NCBI RefSeq assembly: GCF_028737215.1
Contig: NZ_JAQZAM010000007.1
Span: forward strand, 124,001 to 188,000
DNA length: 64,000 bases
Reading direction: 5' to 3'
Source: Actinomycetospora chibensis
GTDB lineage: Bacteria; Actinomycetota; Actinomycetes; Mycobacteriales; Pseudonocardiaceae
Within the stretch, counting starts at the first letter, position 1. Every line of letters starts with the position of its first letter. The notes under the pieces were generated by a model. It saw nothing but the letters and a program-made list of their open reading frames with translations. It was not told the origin of the DNA and did not search any database. A program made the position numbers and the translations under genes. Below, piece by piece: positions 43,415-52,620 of this stretch.

Positions 43415-43900
43415 TCAGGGCTCCTGCTCCGCCGTCTCCCGCCCCGTCCCGGACGAACGCCCGAACGCAGCCAGGCCGAGGGCCAACAGGGCGGGGAGTG
43501 CCAGCACGGGGACGAGGAGCAGCGGCAACGTCGTTCGCCACGGCCAGCCGTCCTCGACGAGTGCGGCGCGCGCCGGCGCGTCGGGATCCACCACCGTCGC
43601 GACGACGTCGCCGGGCTCGAGGTCCTCGCGCGGCGTCGCGACCTCGGCCCGGACGTCGTACGGAGCGGGGAGCGCCACGACGAGGTCGTCCATGCGACCG
43701 AGCCGGGAATCGTGGTCGGCGGCCACGACGGTCGCCGGCACGGACTCGCCACGGACGAGCAGCACGGCGGCGTCCCACGTCGCCGTCCCGGCGTTCACCC
43801 CGGCCCACACGGCCCCGACGAGGAGCAGGAGCCCCACGACGAGGTCGGTGAGCCGGTGGAGGCGCGAGACGCGGGGCGGGGCGGCCGGTTCGGGGTCCAC
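43415..43900 (-). CDS. DUF3592-like two-helix membrane protein
   Basis: 161 aa. N-terminal helix (LVVGLLLLVGAVWAGVNAG), a central extracytoplasmic beta-rich domain (GESVPATVVAADHDS, VRAEVATPREDLEPGDVVATVV) and a C-terminal helix (PLLLVPVLALPALLALGLAAF). The layout and the VPATVV-type strand recall DUF3592/DUF3592-like proteins. Function unknown. It is convergent with sdhB. GTG start at 43900. Confidence 0.55.
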   Translation of the reverse strand: MDPEPAAPPRVSRLHRLTDLVVGLLLLVGAVWAGVNAGTATWDAAVLLVRGESVPATVVAADHDSRLGRMDDLVVALPAPYDVRAEVATPREDLEPGDVVATVVDPDAPARAALVEDGWPWRTTLPLLLVPVLALPALLALGLAAFGRSSGTGRETAEQEP

Positions 43901-43963
43901 GCTGCCTCCTCGACGACAGGGGTCACCCAGAGTAGTGACCGAACGGACGAATCTCCACGACGA

Positions 43964-43986
43964 GACCGTGTCCTCAGGACACGGTC
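43964..43986. terminator. Hairpin at the end of the glutamate transporter operon
   Basis: GACCGTGTCC and GGACACGGTC form a 10-bp perfect stem with a TCA loop, 17 nt past the stop of the GNAT gene on the minus strand. It probably terminates the operon. Confidence 0.65.
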
Positions 43987-44002
43987 GGGCCGTGGGCCAG
44001 GC

Positions 44003-44518
44003 TCAGAGCTCGCGGCGCATCGCGGTCCGGGGCCAGCGGTCCAGCCCGCGGGCGACCTCGGCGCGGCGCACGGCCCGCAGGCCCGGCCCGAGCTCGTCGT
44101 CGGCGAGGGGCCGGAAGCCCAGCCGCGCGTAGTACGGCCCGTTCCACGGCACGTCGACGAAGGTCGTGAGCGTGATCGTCCGGTGGCCCGCGGCCCGCGC
44201 GCGGGACACGAGATCCTCGACGAGTCGCGCCCCGAGGCCCCGGCGGGCGTGGTCCGGGTGCACCGAGACCTGCTCGAGGTGGGGCGCGCCGTCGACGACG
44301 TCGTCCATCAGATAACCGGCCACGACGCCGTCGTCCTCGATCACCCGGAGCCCGCCGCGGTCGAGCGCCCCGCGCAGCACGACCGTCGAGGGCGGGGCGT
44401 CGTCGGCGACGGGATCCATCCCGATCTCGCGGAAGACCGCGCCGGCGGCGACCTCGATCGCTCGCAGGTCCTCCAGCTCGTCGCCGCGGGCCGGGCGGAC
44501 CCGCCCCGGTCCGGTCAC
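44003..44518 (-). CDS. GNAT-family N-acetyltransferase
   Basis: 171 aa. Acetyl-CoA-binding motif VSVHPDHARRGLGARLVEDL and C-terminal GPYYARLGFRPLADDELGPG identify a GNAT. The GTG start overlaps the gluD stop by 4 bp, so it is the last gene of the transporter operon. Substrate unknown; an amino-acid-derived compound would fit the context. Confidence 0.88.
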   Translation of the reverse strand: MTGPGRVRPARGDELEDLRAIEVAAGAVFREIGMDPVADDAPPSTVVLRGALDRGGLRVIEDDGVVAGYLMDDVVDGAPHLEQVSVHPDHARRGLGARLVEDLVSRARAAGHRTITLTTFVDVPWNGPYYARLGFRPLADDELGPGLRAVRRAEVARGLDRWPRTAMRREL

Positions 44519-45372
44519 GCGTCGTCGAGGCGGCCCACGGGAGCCACGGCCAGCGCGGCCGGGCTGCGCCGGGACCGTCGCTCGAGCCAGGTCGCGAAGG
44601 CCGACAGCAGCAGGCACAGGGTGATGTAGATGACCGCGACGACGAGGGCCACAGGGATCAGCGGGGAGCCGAGCGTGGCGTTCGAGCCGAGGAACTGCGC
44701 CTGGAAGAGGAGCTCGGGGTAGGTGATGAGGAACCCGAGGGCGGAGTCCTTGAGCAGCACCACGAGCTGGCTGACGATCGCGGGCAGCATGGAGCGCACG
44801 GCCTGCGGGAGCAGGATGAACCGCATGACGCCCGACTTGCGCATCCCCAGGGCGTAGGCGGCCTCGGACTGCCCGCGCGGGACCGCCAGGACACCGGCGC
44901 GGAACACCTCGGCGAGGACCGCCCCGTTGTAGAGCGTCAGGCCCAGCACCACGGCCGCGTAGGTCGAGACGGTGATCCCGATCGACGGCATGCCGTAGTA
45001 GAAGAGGAACATCAGCACGACCAGGGGGACGGCGCGGAAGAGCTCCACCACCCCACCGGAGACGGACTTCAGCCAGCGCTGGTCCGAGAGCCGGCCCAGC
45101 GCCAGGAGCCCGCCCAGGAGCATGGCGAGCACCGCTCCGGACGCGAAGGCCCGCAGGGTGTTGACCAGGCCGTCGAGCAGGGCGAGCTGGACGTTCTCGT
45201 AGAGGAGCCACTCCCACACGCGGGCGTCGAGCTGCCCGGTGGCGGCCATCCGCCAGACGATCACGCCGATCATCGCCGCGACGACGGCGAGCGTGACGAT
45301 GCCGGCGACGGTGTTGCGGGCCCGTGCCCGGGGACCGGGAGCGTCGAAGAGGACGGCGGTGGGTGCGCTCAT
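44515..45372 (-). CDS. gluD: Amino-acid ABC transporter permease (GluD type)
   Basis: 285 aa. HisM/GluD-like permease. Five to six helices and the EAA loop EVFRAGVLAVPRGQSEAAYALG near residue 190. It has a longer N-terminus than GluC with an additional helix. The ATG overlaps the gluC stop by 4 bp. It pairs with GluC to form the channel for a glutamate/glutamine-type importer. Confidence 0.9.
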   Translation of the reverse strand: MSAPTAVLFDAPGPRARARNTVAGIVTLAVVAAMIGVIVWRMAATGQLDARVWEWLLYENVQLALLDGLVNTLRAFASGAVLAMLLGGLLALGRLSDQRWLKSVSGGVVELFRAVPLVVLMFLFYYGMPSIGITVSTYAAVVLGLTLYNGAVLAEVFRAGVLAVPRGQSEAAYALGMRKSGVMRFILLPQAVRSMLPAIVSQLVVLLKDSALGFLITYPELLFQAQFLGSNATLGSPLIPVALVVAVIYITLCLLLSAFATWLERRSRRSPAALAVAPVGRLDDA

Positions 45373-46013
45373 CGGCTGACGCTCCAGCGCATCTCGAGCC
45401 GGCGCTGCAGCACCGTCAGGGGGAGGACGAGGACGATGAAGCCCAGCGCGACCCACAGCAGGGCCACCAGCGTCGAGCCACCCCGCTCGTTGATCGCGCG
45501 GTAGAACCCGCCGGCCTCGAACACCGAGAAGCCGGCCGCGACCGTGGTGTTCTTCAGCAGGGCGATCTGCACGCTGGTCAGCGGCGGCATGACCGAGCGC
45601 ACCGCCTGCGGGAGCACGATGAGCCCGAGGATCTGGGTGAACCCGAGCCCCAGGGCGCGCCCCGCCTCGGCCTGGCCCTCGGGCACGGTGCTGATCCCGC
45701 CGCGGACGACCTCACACACGAACGCGGCCGTGTAGAGCGAGAGCCCGATGACCGCGAGCAGGAAGAACGGTAGGTAGAAGAACAGCTTGGTGAAGCCGAG
45801 CGCGAAGAAGAACAGCACGAGGGTCAGCGGCGTGTTCCGCAGCAGCGTCACGTAGACCGTGCCGGTCGCGCGCATCGCGGGGACCGGGCTGACCCGCATC
45901 GCCGCGAGGACGACGCCGAGGATCAGCGACACGATCGCCGAGATGACGAACAGCCCGATCGTGCCGCCGAAGCGGCCGAGGTACTCGCCGAGGTTGCCGA
46001 ACAGGACGTCCAC
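45369..46013 (-). CDS. gluC: Amino-acid ABC transporter permease (GluC type)
   Basis: 214 aa. Second permease of the importer, with the EAA loop EVVRGGISTVPEGQAEAGRALG and LLRNTPLTLVLFFFALGF, typical of the polar amino acid family. GTG at 46013 gives the normal N-terminus (VDVLFGNLGEYL). A hairpin separates it from gluB upstream. Confidence 0.9.
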   Translation of the reverse strand: MDVLFGNLGEYLGRFGGTIGLFVISAIVSLILGVVLAAMRVSPVPAMRATGTVYVTLLRNTPLTLVLFFFALGFTKLFFYLPFFLLAVIGLSLYTAAFVCEVVRGGISTVPEGQAEAGRALGLGFTQILGLIVLPQAVRSVMPPLTSVQIALLKNTTVAAGFSVFEAGGFYRAINERGGSTLVALLWVALGFIVLVLPLTVLQRRLEMRWSVSR

Positions 46014-46036
46014 GTGTGGCCTCCATGGCTTCGCCA

Positions 46037-46078
46037 CGTGAGTGATCCGGGTCGCCATGACGACCCGGATCACTCACG
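46037..46078 (-). terminator. 18-bp hairpin between gluB and gluC
   Basis: CGTGAGTGATCCGGGTCG (46037-46054) pairs perfectly with 46061-46078, loop CCATGA. It lies between the binding-protein gene and the permease genes. Such intercistronic stems commonly raise binding-protein mRNA over permease mRNA by partial termination or 3' protection. Confidence 0.7.
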
Positions 46079-46090
46079 AGTGCGGAGCCC

Positions 46091-46987
46091 TCAGTAGCGC
46101 TCGATGGGCGGGGGCTGGGGCGCCGGGATGCCGGAACGGCCCAGCGTCTCGTTGTAGAGACGGGTCCACGTGCCGTCGGCCTCGGCGGCCGCCAGCAGGT
46201 CGTTGACCTTGTTGCGCAGGGCCGCGTCGTCACGGTTCATGCCGATGCCGTACGGCTCCTCGGAGAACGTCACCCCGACGACACGCAGCTGGTCGGGCGA
46301 CTGTGCGGCGTAGCCCTGCAGGATCGCGTTGTCCGTGGTGACGGCGTCGACCTGGCCGCCGCGCAGGGCGTCGACGCACTGCGAGTAGTTCTGGAACTCG
46401 ACCACGTTCTGGGTCAGGTTCTGCTGGCGCACTCGCTGGATCGGCGTCGAGCCGGTCGCCGAACAGACCCGCTTGCCCTGGAGGGTCTGCGGGCCGGTGA
46501 TCGACTGGTCGTCGGCGCGGACGAGCAGGTCCTGCCCGGCGACGAAGTACGGCCCGGCGAAGCCCACGCGCTGCTTGCGGCTGTCGTTGATCGTGTAGGT
46601 ACCGACGTAGAGATCGACGTCGCCGCGCGAGATCGCGTCCTCGCGAGCGGCCGACGGGATGACCCGGTAGTCGATCTGGTCGGGGCCGAAGCCGAGGCCC
46701 GCGGCGACCATCCGGCCGATCTCGATGTCGAAGCCGGTGTACTGGCCGGTCGTCGGGTCCTGGATGCCGAGCCCGGGCTGGTCGTTCTTGACGCCCAGCA
46801 CCAGGCGGCCGCGCTGCTGCATCGTCGCGAACACCGGCGATCCGGGCACCTGGACGTTCTGGGCCACCGGCGAGCCCGCCACGGGCTGGCCGCCGGGGCT
46901 GCCCTCGCGGCCGCACGCCGCGCCGAAGGCGAGCGCGACGACCGCGAGGAGCACGCCGAGGGTCCGAAGGGAGACGAGGCGTCTCAT
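46091..46987 (-). CDS. gluB: Glutamate-type ABC transporter substrate-binding lipoprotein
   Basis: 298 aa. Lipoprotein signal with lipobox AFGAAC, then a type II periplasmic-binding fold: GRLVLGVKNDQPGLGIQDP, YTGFDIEIGRMVAAGL, DLYVGTYTINDSRKQRVGFA and KRVCSATGSTPIQRV. These match GluB of corynebacteria and GlnH. ATG at 46987 with GGAG upstream. Ligand probably glutamate, but glutamine or aspartate cannot be excluded. Confidence 0.9.
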   Translation of the reverse strand: MRRLVSLRTLGVLLAVVALAFGAACGREGSPGGQPVAGSPVAQNVQVPGSPVFATMQQRGRLVLGVKNDQPGLGIQDPTTGQYTGFDIEIGRMVAAGLGFGPDQIDYRVIPSAAREDAISRGDVDLYVGTYTINDSRKQRVGFAGPYFVAGQDLLVRADDQSITGPQTLQGKRVCSATGSTPIQRVRQQNLTQNVVEFQNYSQCVDALRGGQVDAVTTDNAILQGYAAQSPDQLRVVGVTFSEEPYGIGMNRDDAALRNKVNDLLAAAEADGTWTRLYNETLGRSGIPAPQPPPIERY

Positions 46988-46999
46988 GACGGCTCCGTT

Positions 47000-47773
47000 C
47001 TAGTGGGTGAGGATCTTCCCGAGGAAGTCGCGGGCGCGTTCGGTGGCGGGCCGGGAGAAGAAGCTGTCGGGGGTGGTGTCCTCGACGATCTCGCCGTCGT
47101 CCATGAACACCACGCGGTGGGCGGCCCGGCGGGCGAAGCCCATCTCGTGGGTCACCACGACCATCGTCATGCCGTCCTTGGCGAGGCCCGCCATGACCTC
47201 GACGACCTCGCCGACCATCTCCGGGTCGAGCGCGGAGGTGGGCTCGTCGAAGAGCATCACCTTGGGCTCCATGGCCAGCGCCCGGGCGATGGCCACCCGC
47301 TGCTGCTGCCCGCCGGAGAGCTGGGCGGGGTACTTGTTCGACTGCTCGGCGATGCCGACGCGGTCGAGCAGCGCGCGGGCGCGCTCCTGTGCCTCGGCCT
47401 TGGACACGCCGCGGACGCGCGTCGGGGCCAGCACGACGTTGTCGAGGATCGTCAGGTGGGCGAACAGGTTGAACTGCTGGAACACCATGCCGACGTCGGA
47501 CCGCAGCCTGGCGAGGTCCTTGCCCTCCTCGGGCAGCAGGGTGCCGTCGATCTCCACGGTGCCGCCGTCGATCGGCTCGAGCCGGTTGATCGCCCGGCAC
47601 AGCGTCGACTTGCCCGACCCGGACGGGCCGAGCACGACGACGACCTCGCCGCGCGCGACCTCGAGGTCGATGTCCTTGAGGACGTGCAGGTCGCCGAAGT
47701 GCTTGTTGACCCCGGCCATGCGGACCATCGGGGGGCTGGAGCTCGCTGCGCCCGGAGCGCTCTGGTCACTCAT
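47000..47773 (-). CDS. gluA: Polar amino-acid ABC transporter ATPase
   Basis: 257 aa. Walker [11 protein letters not shown]-loop FQQFNLF, signature LSGGQQQR, Walker [15 protein letters not shown]-loop THEMGFAR. This is the GlnQ/GluA class. It is the first gene of the operon gluA-gluB-gluC-gluD-GNAT, 12 bp ahead of gluB. It has a 16-residue Ser/Ala/Pro-rich N-terminal extension. Confidence 0.93.
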   Translation of the reverse strand: MSDQSAPGAASSSPPMVRMAGVNKHFGDLHVLKDIDLEVARGEVVVVLGPSGSGKSTLCRAINRLEPIDGGTVEIDGTLLPEEGKDLARLRSDVGMVFQQFNLFAHLTILDNVVLAPTRVRGVSKAEAQERARALLDRVGIAEQSNKYPAQLSGGQQQRVAIARALAMEPKVMLFDEPTSALDPEMVGEVVEVMAGLAKDGMTMVVVTHEMGFARRAAHRVVFMDDGEIVEDTTPDSFFSRPATERARDFLGKILTH

Positions 47774-47929
47774 CGCCACCGGTCCTCCTCGCTGTGCCAC
47801 CGACCCGGTGGTGCGGAACGTGCCAGGGCGCCGAACCGGGCGTCCACGCTCTTGAGGAAGACTTAGGGTTACCGGGCCACCCCGTAACGTCGGTGACACC
47901 GGGGGAGGTGGGCCGGGAGGAGCGCGGCA

Positions 47930-48625
47930 GTGCGAGTGCTCGTGGTGGAGGACGACGACCGCGTCGCCGCGGCCCTGCGCGCCGCCCTCGAGCGCCACGA
48001 GATGCAGGTGGAGCGGGTCTCGCGCGGGCTCGCCGTGCTGCCGCACCTCGCCGGCACCGACGTCGTGCTCCTCGACCTCGGTCTGCCCGACGTCGACGGC
48101 CTCGAGGTGTGCCGGCGCATCCGGGAGGCCGGCGACGTACCCGTGATCGTGGTCAGCGCCCGCGGCCGGGTCGACGAGCGCATCCTCGGGCTGCACCACG
48201 GCGCCGACGACTACCTGGTCAAGCCCTACGACGTCGGGGAGCTCGTCGCCCGCATCCACGCCGTGCGCCGCCGTCGCGGCGTCGTGCCCCCCACCGGTGG
48301 GACCCCCGCCACCGTGGCGGAGCTCGGCGACGGCGTCGTGCTGGACCGGGCCCGGCACGCGCTGACCGTCGACGGGGAGGAGGTCGCGCTCTCCCGCAAG
48401 GAATTCGCCGTCCTCGCCCTGCTCGCCGAGGCCGACGGCGCGGTGTGCACCCGTGACCGGCTGGTCGCCGAGGTGTGGGGCCGCCGCTGGCCGGGCGCCG
48501 ACCGGACGCTCGACGTTCACGTCGCCACCCTGCGCACCAAGCTCGCCCGCCCCGGCATGGTGGCGACGGTGCGCGGGGTCGGGTACCGGCTGACCGCGGG
48601 GGCCGACCGCCGGAGCGGGGTCTGA
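47930..48625 (+). CDS. OmpR-family response regulator
   Basis: 231 aa. Receiver domain (VVEDDDR, Asp in [18 protein letters not shown]) and OmpR/PhoB winged helix ([42 protein letters not shown]). GTG start with GGGAGGAG upstream. It is the first gene of a kinase pair. Divergent from gluA across 156 bp, which holds both promoters. Confidence 0.94.
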   Translation: MRVLVVEDDDRVAAALRAALERHEMQVERVSRGLAVLPHLAGTDVVLLDLGLPDVDGLEVCRRIREAGDVPVIVVSARGRVDERILGLHHGADDYLVKPYDVGELVARIHAVRRRRGVVPPTGGTPATVAELGDGVVLDRARHALTVDGEEVALSRKEFAVLALLAEADGAVCTRDRLVAEVWGRRWPGADRTLDVHVATLRTKLARPGMVATVRGVGYRLTAGADRRSGV

Positions 48626-48628
48626 GGG

Positions 48629-50224
48629 GTGCGCACGCGGCTGCTCGTCGTCTTCGGGGTCCTCGTGGGGCTGCTGGTCGTGGGCCTCGGCGCGCCGCTG
48701 GCGGGCGCCGCGGCGTCGGCGGCCACGTCGCGGCTGTTCGCCGACCGGCTGGGCGACACCACCCGGTTCGCGGCCCTGGCCCAGCGCGCGGTCACCGACG
48801 ACGAGCCGGGGGCGCTGGCGGGGGAGCTCGCCCGCTACGACGAGCTGTACGGGGTCGCCGCGGTGGTGCTCGACCGCGAGGGCCGGGTGCTCACGGCGTC
48901 GCGACCGGAGGTGTCCGACGCGACCGTGGCGCGCGTGCAGCTCGCCCTGGTGGGGCAGCGCTCCGAGCCCCCGGACACCGTGTGGCCCTGGGACACCGCG
49001 CCGATGCTGCTCGCCGAGCCCGTGCTGGTCGGCGGCGAGGTGCGGGGTGCCGCGGTCACGGTCTCGCCCACGGCGCCTGCGCGGTGGGAGACGCTGCGCG
49101 CCTGGGCGGCGCTGGCCGGGGCGGCGCTCGTGGCGCTCGCCGTCGCCGCCGGGCTCGCGCTCCCGCTCGTGCGCTGGATCCTCGCCCCCGTCGAGAGCCT
49201 CGACGCGGGCACGGCCCAGGTCGCCGCGGCCGTGCGGGCGGGCCGGGCGCCCCGCCCGGTCGGCGATGACCACGGCCCGCCCGAGCTGCGGCGGCTCTCC
49301 CGGCACTTCGACCAGATGGCCGTGGGCGTGACGCACGCGCTCGAGTCGCAGCGCGCGTTCGTGGCCGACGCCGGCCACCAGTTGCGCAACCCGCTGACCG
49401 CCCTGCGGCTGCGGCTGCAGAACGTCGGCGCCGCCCTCGCCGCACCGGACGTCCGCGTCGACCCCGACGCGCTGGCTGCCCTGCGCGACGAACACGGCGC
49501 GGCGCTGGAGGAGACCGATCGCCTGGCCGCGGTGCTCGACGCGCTGCTGGCGCTCGCGCGCGCCGAGGGCCGTCCGCCGCAGCCGGTGCCGATGCCGATC
49601 GACCCGGTGCTCGACGAGCGGGCGGACACCTGGAGCGTGCTCGCGGAGCACGAGAGCCTGTCCCTGCGCCGCCTCGGCCCCGGCGGGCTGGTGGCGCGCT
49701 CCGACGTGGACTCGGTGGTCGCGGTCCTCGACGCGGTACTCGACAACGCGCTCAAGTACGCCCCGCCGGGCACCGACGTCGAGCTCTCCACGGCGCGGGT
49801 CGACGGCTGGGTCGAGATCGGCGTGCGCGACCACGGCGACGGGATCGACCCGGGCGAGCTCGCCCGCGCTACCGACCGGTTCTGGCGCTCACCGGCCCAG
49901 GACGGCAGCACCGGCACCGGCCTCGGGCTCGCCATCGCCGCCCGTTCGGCCGAGCGGGTCGGGGGCGAGCTGCTGCTGCAGCTGCCCGAGGACGGGGGCC
50001 TGCGCGTCGTGCTGCGCCTGCCGCCGGCGGCGGCGCCCGCGGCGGATGACGAGCGGGCCGACGCGGCGGCCGGCTCGGCCGATGCCCCCGTCTCCGATGC
50101 CCCCGTCTCCGATGCCCCCGTCTCCGATGCCCCCGTCCCCGGTATCCCCGTCTCCGGGGTCGCCGCCTCCGGGGCCGCCGCGTCCCGGCCGGCCGTGGAT
50201 CAGAGCCCCTTGACCGCCCGGTAG
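48629..50224 (+). CDS. Sensor histidine kinase with repeat-rich C-terminal tail
   Basis: 531 aa, GTG start 3 bp after the regulator stop. N-terminal helix, extracytoplasmic domain of about 125 residues, second helix ([20 protein letters not shown]), HAMP, HisKA box [20 protein letters not shown] and HATPase ([30 protein letters not shown]). After the kinase core a 60-residue tail contains five 15-bp repeats coding DAPVS. The 3' end overlaps the convergent TAXI gene by 25 bp. It is probably functionally linked to that binding protein. Confidence 0.92.
   Translation: MRTRLLVVFGVLVGLLVVGLGAPLAGAAASAATSRLFADRLGDTTRFAALAQRAVTDDEPGALAGELARYDELYGVAAVVLDREGRVLTASRPEVSDATVARVQLALVGQRSEPPDTVWPWDTAPMLLAEPVLVGGEVRGAAVTVSPTAPARWETLRAWAALAGAALVALAVAAGLALPLVRWILAPVESLDAGTAQVAAAVRAGRAPRPVGDDHGPPELRRLSRHFDQMAVGVTHALESQRAFVADAGHQLRNPLTALRLRLQNVGAALAAPDVRVDPDALAALRDEHGAALEETDRLAAVLDALLALARAEGRPPQPVPMPIDPVLDERADTWSVLAEHESLSLRRLGPGGLVARSDVDSVVAVLDAVLDNALKYAPPGTDVELSTARVDGWVEIGVRDHGDGIDPGELARATDRFWRSPAQDGSTGTGLGLAIAARSAERVGGELLLQLPEDGGLRVVLRLPPAAAPAADDERADAAAGSADAPVSDAPVSDAPVSDAPVPGIPVSGVAASGAAASRPAVDQSPLTAR
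50081..50155. repeat. Five 15-bp tandem repeats inside the kinase gene
   Basis: GATGCCCCCGTCTCC three times exactly, then two variants. They encode Asp-Ala-Pro-Val-Ser repeats in the disordered C-terminal tail. Copy number is likely to vary between strains, without frameshift because the unit is a multiple of three. Confidence 0.85.
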
Positions 50225-51147
50225 GCGGCAACGGCCCCGGGGTGCAGCGCGACCGGCTGGGTGCCGATCGCCGAGCGGGGGTCGATGCTGCGACCGGCCG
50301 GATCGGCGACAGCGAGGGCCTCGCGCCCCTCGAGGAGCGCGCGGGTCAGCGACTCGGCGAGGTCCGGGGCCATGTCGCCGGTGACGAGCAGGACGTTGCG
50401 GACCGAGGCCGCGCTGACCGGGTCGACGAGCCCGTAGGTGCCCGCCGGGACCGTGGTGACGTCGTAGACGGGGTACCGGGTGCGCAGCCGCACGGTCTCC
50501 TCACCGAGGTCGAGCAGGCGGACCGGGCGCACGGCGGCGAGCCGGTCGACGCCGGCGGTGGGCACTCCGCCCGACCAGAAGAAGGCGTCGATCTCGCCGC
50601 GCGCGAGCGCTGCCGCCGACTCGTCGAGCCCGAGCATCACCGCCCGCATGTCCCGCTCGGCGGTCAGGCCCACCGACGAGAGCAGGCGCGGGGCGACGAC
50701 GAGCACGCCGGAGTTGCGGGCGCCCACCGAGACCCGGCGTCCCGCGAGGTCGGCGAGCCGGCGGATCGGCGACTCCGCCGGGACGACGACGTGGATCGCG
50801 TCGTCGTGCACCCGGGCCAGCGCCTGCAGCGGGTGGCGGGGACGGGCGCCGTCGACCGCGCCGTCGACCGCGACGTCGGCGGCGCAGAACGCGACCCGCG
50901 CCCGGCCGGAGACGAGCATGCCGACGTTGTCGACCGAGCCCTCACTGCCGAGGACCCCCGTCGGCACCCCGGGGTCGACCCGCCAGAGCTCGGCCATCGC
51001 CTCGCCGAGGCGCCGGTAGACACCCTGCGGCCCGCCGGTGGCGACGACGACGGGCGTCCTGTCGGGCGGGGCGCACCCGACGCCGAGCAGCGCCGCCGCA
51101 CCCAGACCAGCGCCGAGGACCGTGCGGCGTCGCAGGGCCCGGGTCAT
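50200..51147 (-). CDS. TAXI-family solute-binding lipoprotein
   Basis: 315 aa. Signal MTRALRRRTVLGAGLGAAAL with lipobox LGVGC; the RRRTVLG may allow Tat export. The mature part has TAXI marks: VATGGPQGVYRRLGEAMAEL, NVGMLVSGRARVAFCAADVA, RVSVGARNSGVLVVA and DAFFWSGGVP. No TRAP permease gene is adjacent. The convergent two-component system suggests a sensory role: the lipoprotein would bind a ligand and report to the kinase. This is inferred from context. Confidence 0.82.
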   Translation of the reverse strand: MTRALRRRTVLGAGLGAAALLGVGCAPPDRTPVVVATGGPQGVYRRLGEAMAELWRVDPGVPTGVLGSEGSVDNVGMLVSGRARVAFCAADVAVDGAVDGARPRHPLQALARVHDDAIHVVVPAESPIRRLADLAGRRVSVGARNSGVLVVAPRLLSSVGLTAERDMRAVMLGLDESAAALARGEIDAFFWSGGVPTAGVDRLAAVRPVRLLDLGEETVRLRTRYPVYDVTTVPAGTYGLVDPVSAASVRNVLLVTGDMAPDLAESLTRALLEGREALAVADPAGRSIDPRSAIGTQPVALHPGAVAAYRAVKGL

Positions 51148-51153
51148 CGCGTC

Positions 51154-52598
51154 ATGGTGCAGCATGCCCCCGTGACCGACGACACCGTGAACGCCACGAC
51201 GACCGACGGATCCGGGGGTGGATCGGGCGGCGGTACGAGCCTGGCCCGCGCGATCGGCCCCAAGCTGCTCGTCTTCTTCATCATCGGCGACATCCTCGGC
51301 ACGACGATCTACGCCCTCACCGGCACCGTGTCGGAACGGGTCGGCGGGGCGTTGTGGCTGCCGTTCCTGCTGGCCTTCGTCGTGGCCTTCATGACGGCGT
51401 TCAGCTATCTCGAGCTGGTGGGCAAGTACCCCCGCGCCGCGGGCGCCGCTCTCTACACCCACCAGGCCTTCCGGCGGCCCTTCCTCACGTTCCTCGTCGC
51501 CTTCACGGTGATGTGCTCGGGATCACCTCCGCGGCCTCGGCCGCCCAGGCCTTCGGCGGGCGGAACCTCGAGACGATCGTCGGCGAGCTGCCGAGCTGGG
51601 TCACCCCGCTGGTGGTCGTCGCCTTCCTCCTGATGCTCGCGACGATCAACTTCCGCGGCGTGGGCGAGTCGGTGAAGGTCAACGTCGTGCTCACCACGAT
51701 CGAGCTGCTCGGCCTGCTCATCGTGATCGTGCTCGGTGGCTACGCGGTGCTCAACGGGCTGGGTGACCCCTCGCGGCTCACCGAGTTCGCGGCGTCGGCC
51801 CCGGAGAGCTCGATCTTCTCCGAGCCCGCCGTCCTGCTGGCGATCTCCTCGGCCACCGCGCTGGCGTTCTTCGCCATGGTCGGCTTCGAGGACTCGGTGA
51901 ACATGGCCGAGGAGACCGTCGACCCGCCGAAGACGTTCCCCCGCGCGATGCTGCTGGCGATGGGGTTCACCGCGACGATCTACCTGGTCGTGGCGGTGAT
52001 CGCCTCGACGCTCGTGCCCACCGACCAGCTCGCGGAGGCCGAGAGCGGGGCCCTGCTGACGGTGGTGCAGACCGCCTCGCCGGCCTTCCCGGCGATCGTG
52101 TTCGCCGCCATCACGCTGTTCGCGGTGACGAACACGGCGCTGATCAACATGATGATGGCCAGCCGGCTGCTCTACGGCATGGCGAACGAGCGGATCATCC
52201 CCAACGCGTTCGCCAAGGTGCACCCGGGACGTCGCACCCCGTGGTTCGCCATCGTCGTCACCAGCGGCCTCGCGATCATCCTGGTCCTGCTGCTCGACAT
52301 CTCCGAGCTGGGCAGCATGACGTCCCTTCTCCTGCTCGTCGTGTTCACCATCGTCAACATCGCGGTCCTCGTGCTGCGTCGCGACCCCGTGGACCACCAG
52401 CACTTCCGGACGCCGACGGCGGTCCCCGTGGTCGCCGCCGTGCTGTGCGCGTTCCTCGCCAGCCCCTTCTCCGGGCGCCCGCCGAAGGAGTACCTGTTCG
52501 GCGGCATCCTGATCCTCCTCGGCGTCGTGCTGTGGGGAGTCAACCGCGCGACGGTGGGCAGGGTCGACGAGTTCGACGCGGAGCGGCTCGGCAAGTGA
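51154..52598 (+). pseudogene. APC-family amino-acid permease, single-base frameshift
   Basis: Two frames together encode one APC permease of about 480 residues. Frame 1 runs from ATG 51154 through GPKLLVFFIIGDILGTTIYA and FLTFLVAFTVMCSG. At about 51521 one base is missing after CTCGGG, and the protein continues in frame 2 as ITSAASAAQAFGGRNLETIV to [12 protein letters not shown]. Both halves have full coding bias and membrane helices, so this is a recent mutation or a sequencing error in a G run. If real, the product ends about 45 residues later in junk. GTG 51172 is an alternative start. Confidence 0.85.
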
Positions 52599-52620
52599 CG
52601 GGCGCCTACCCTGGGCGGTG

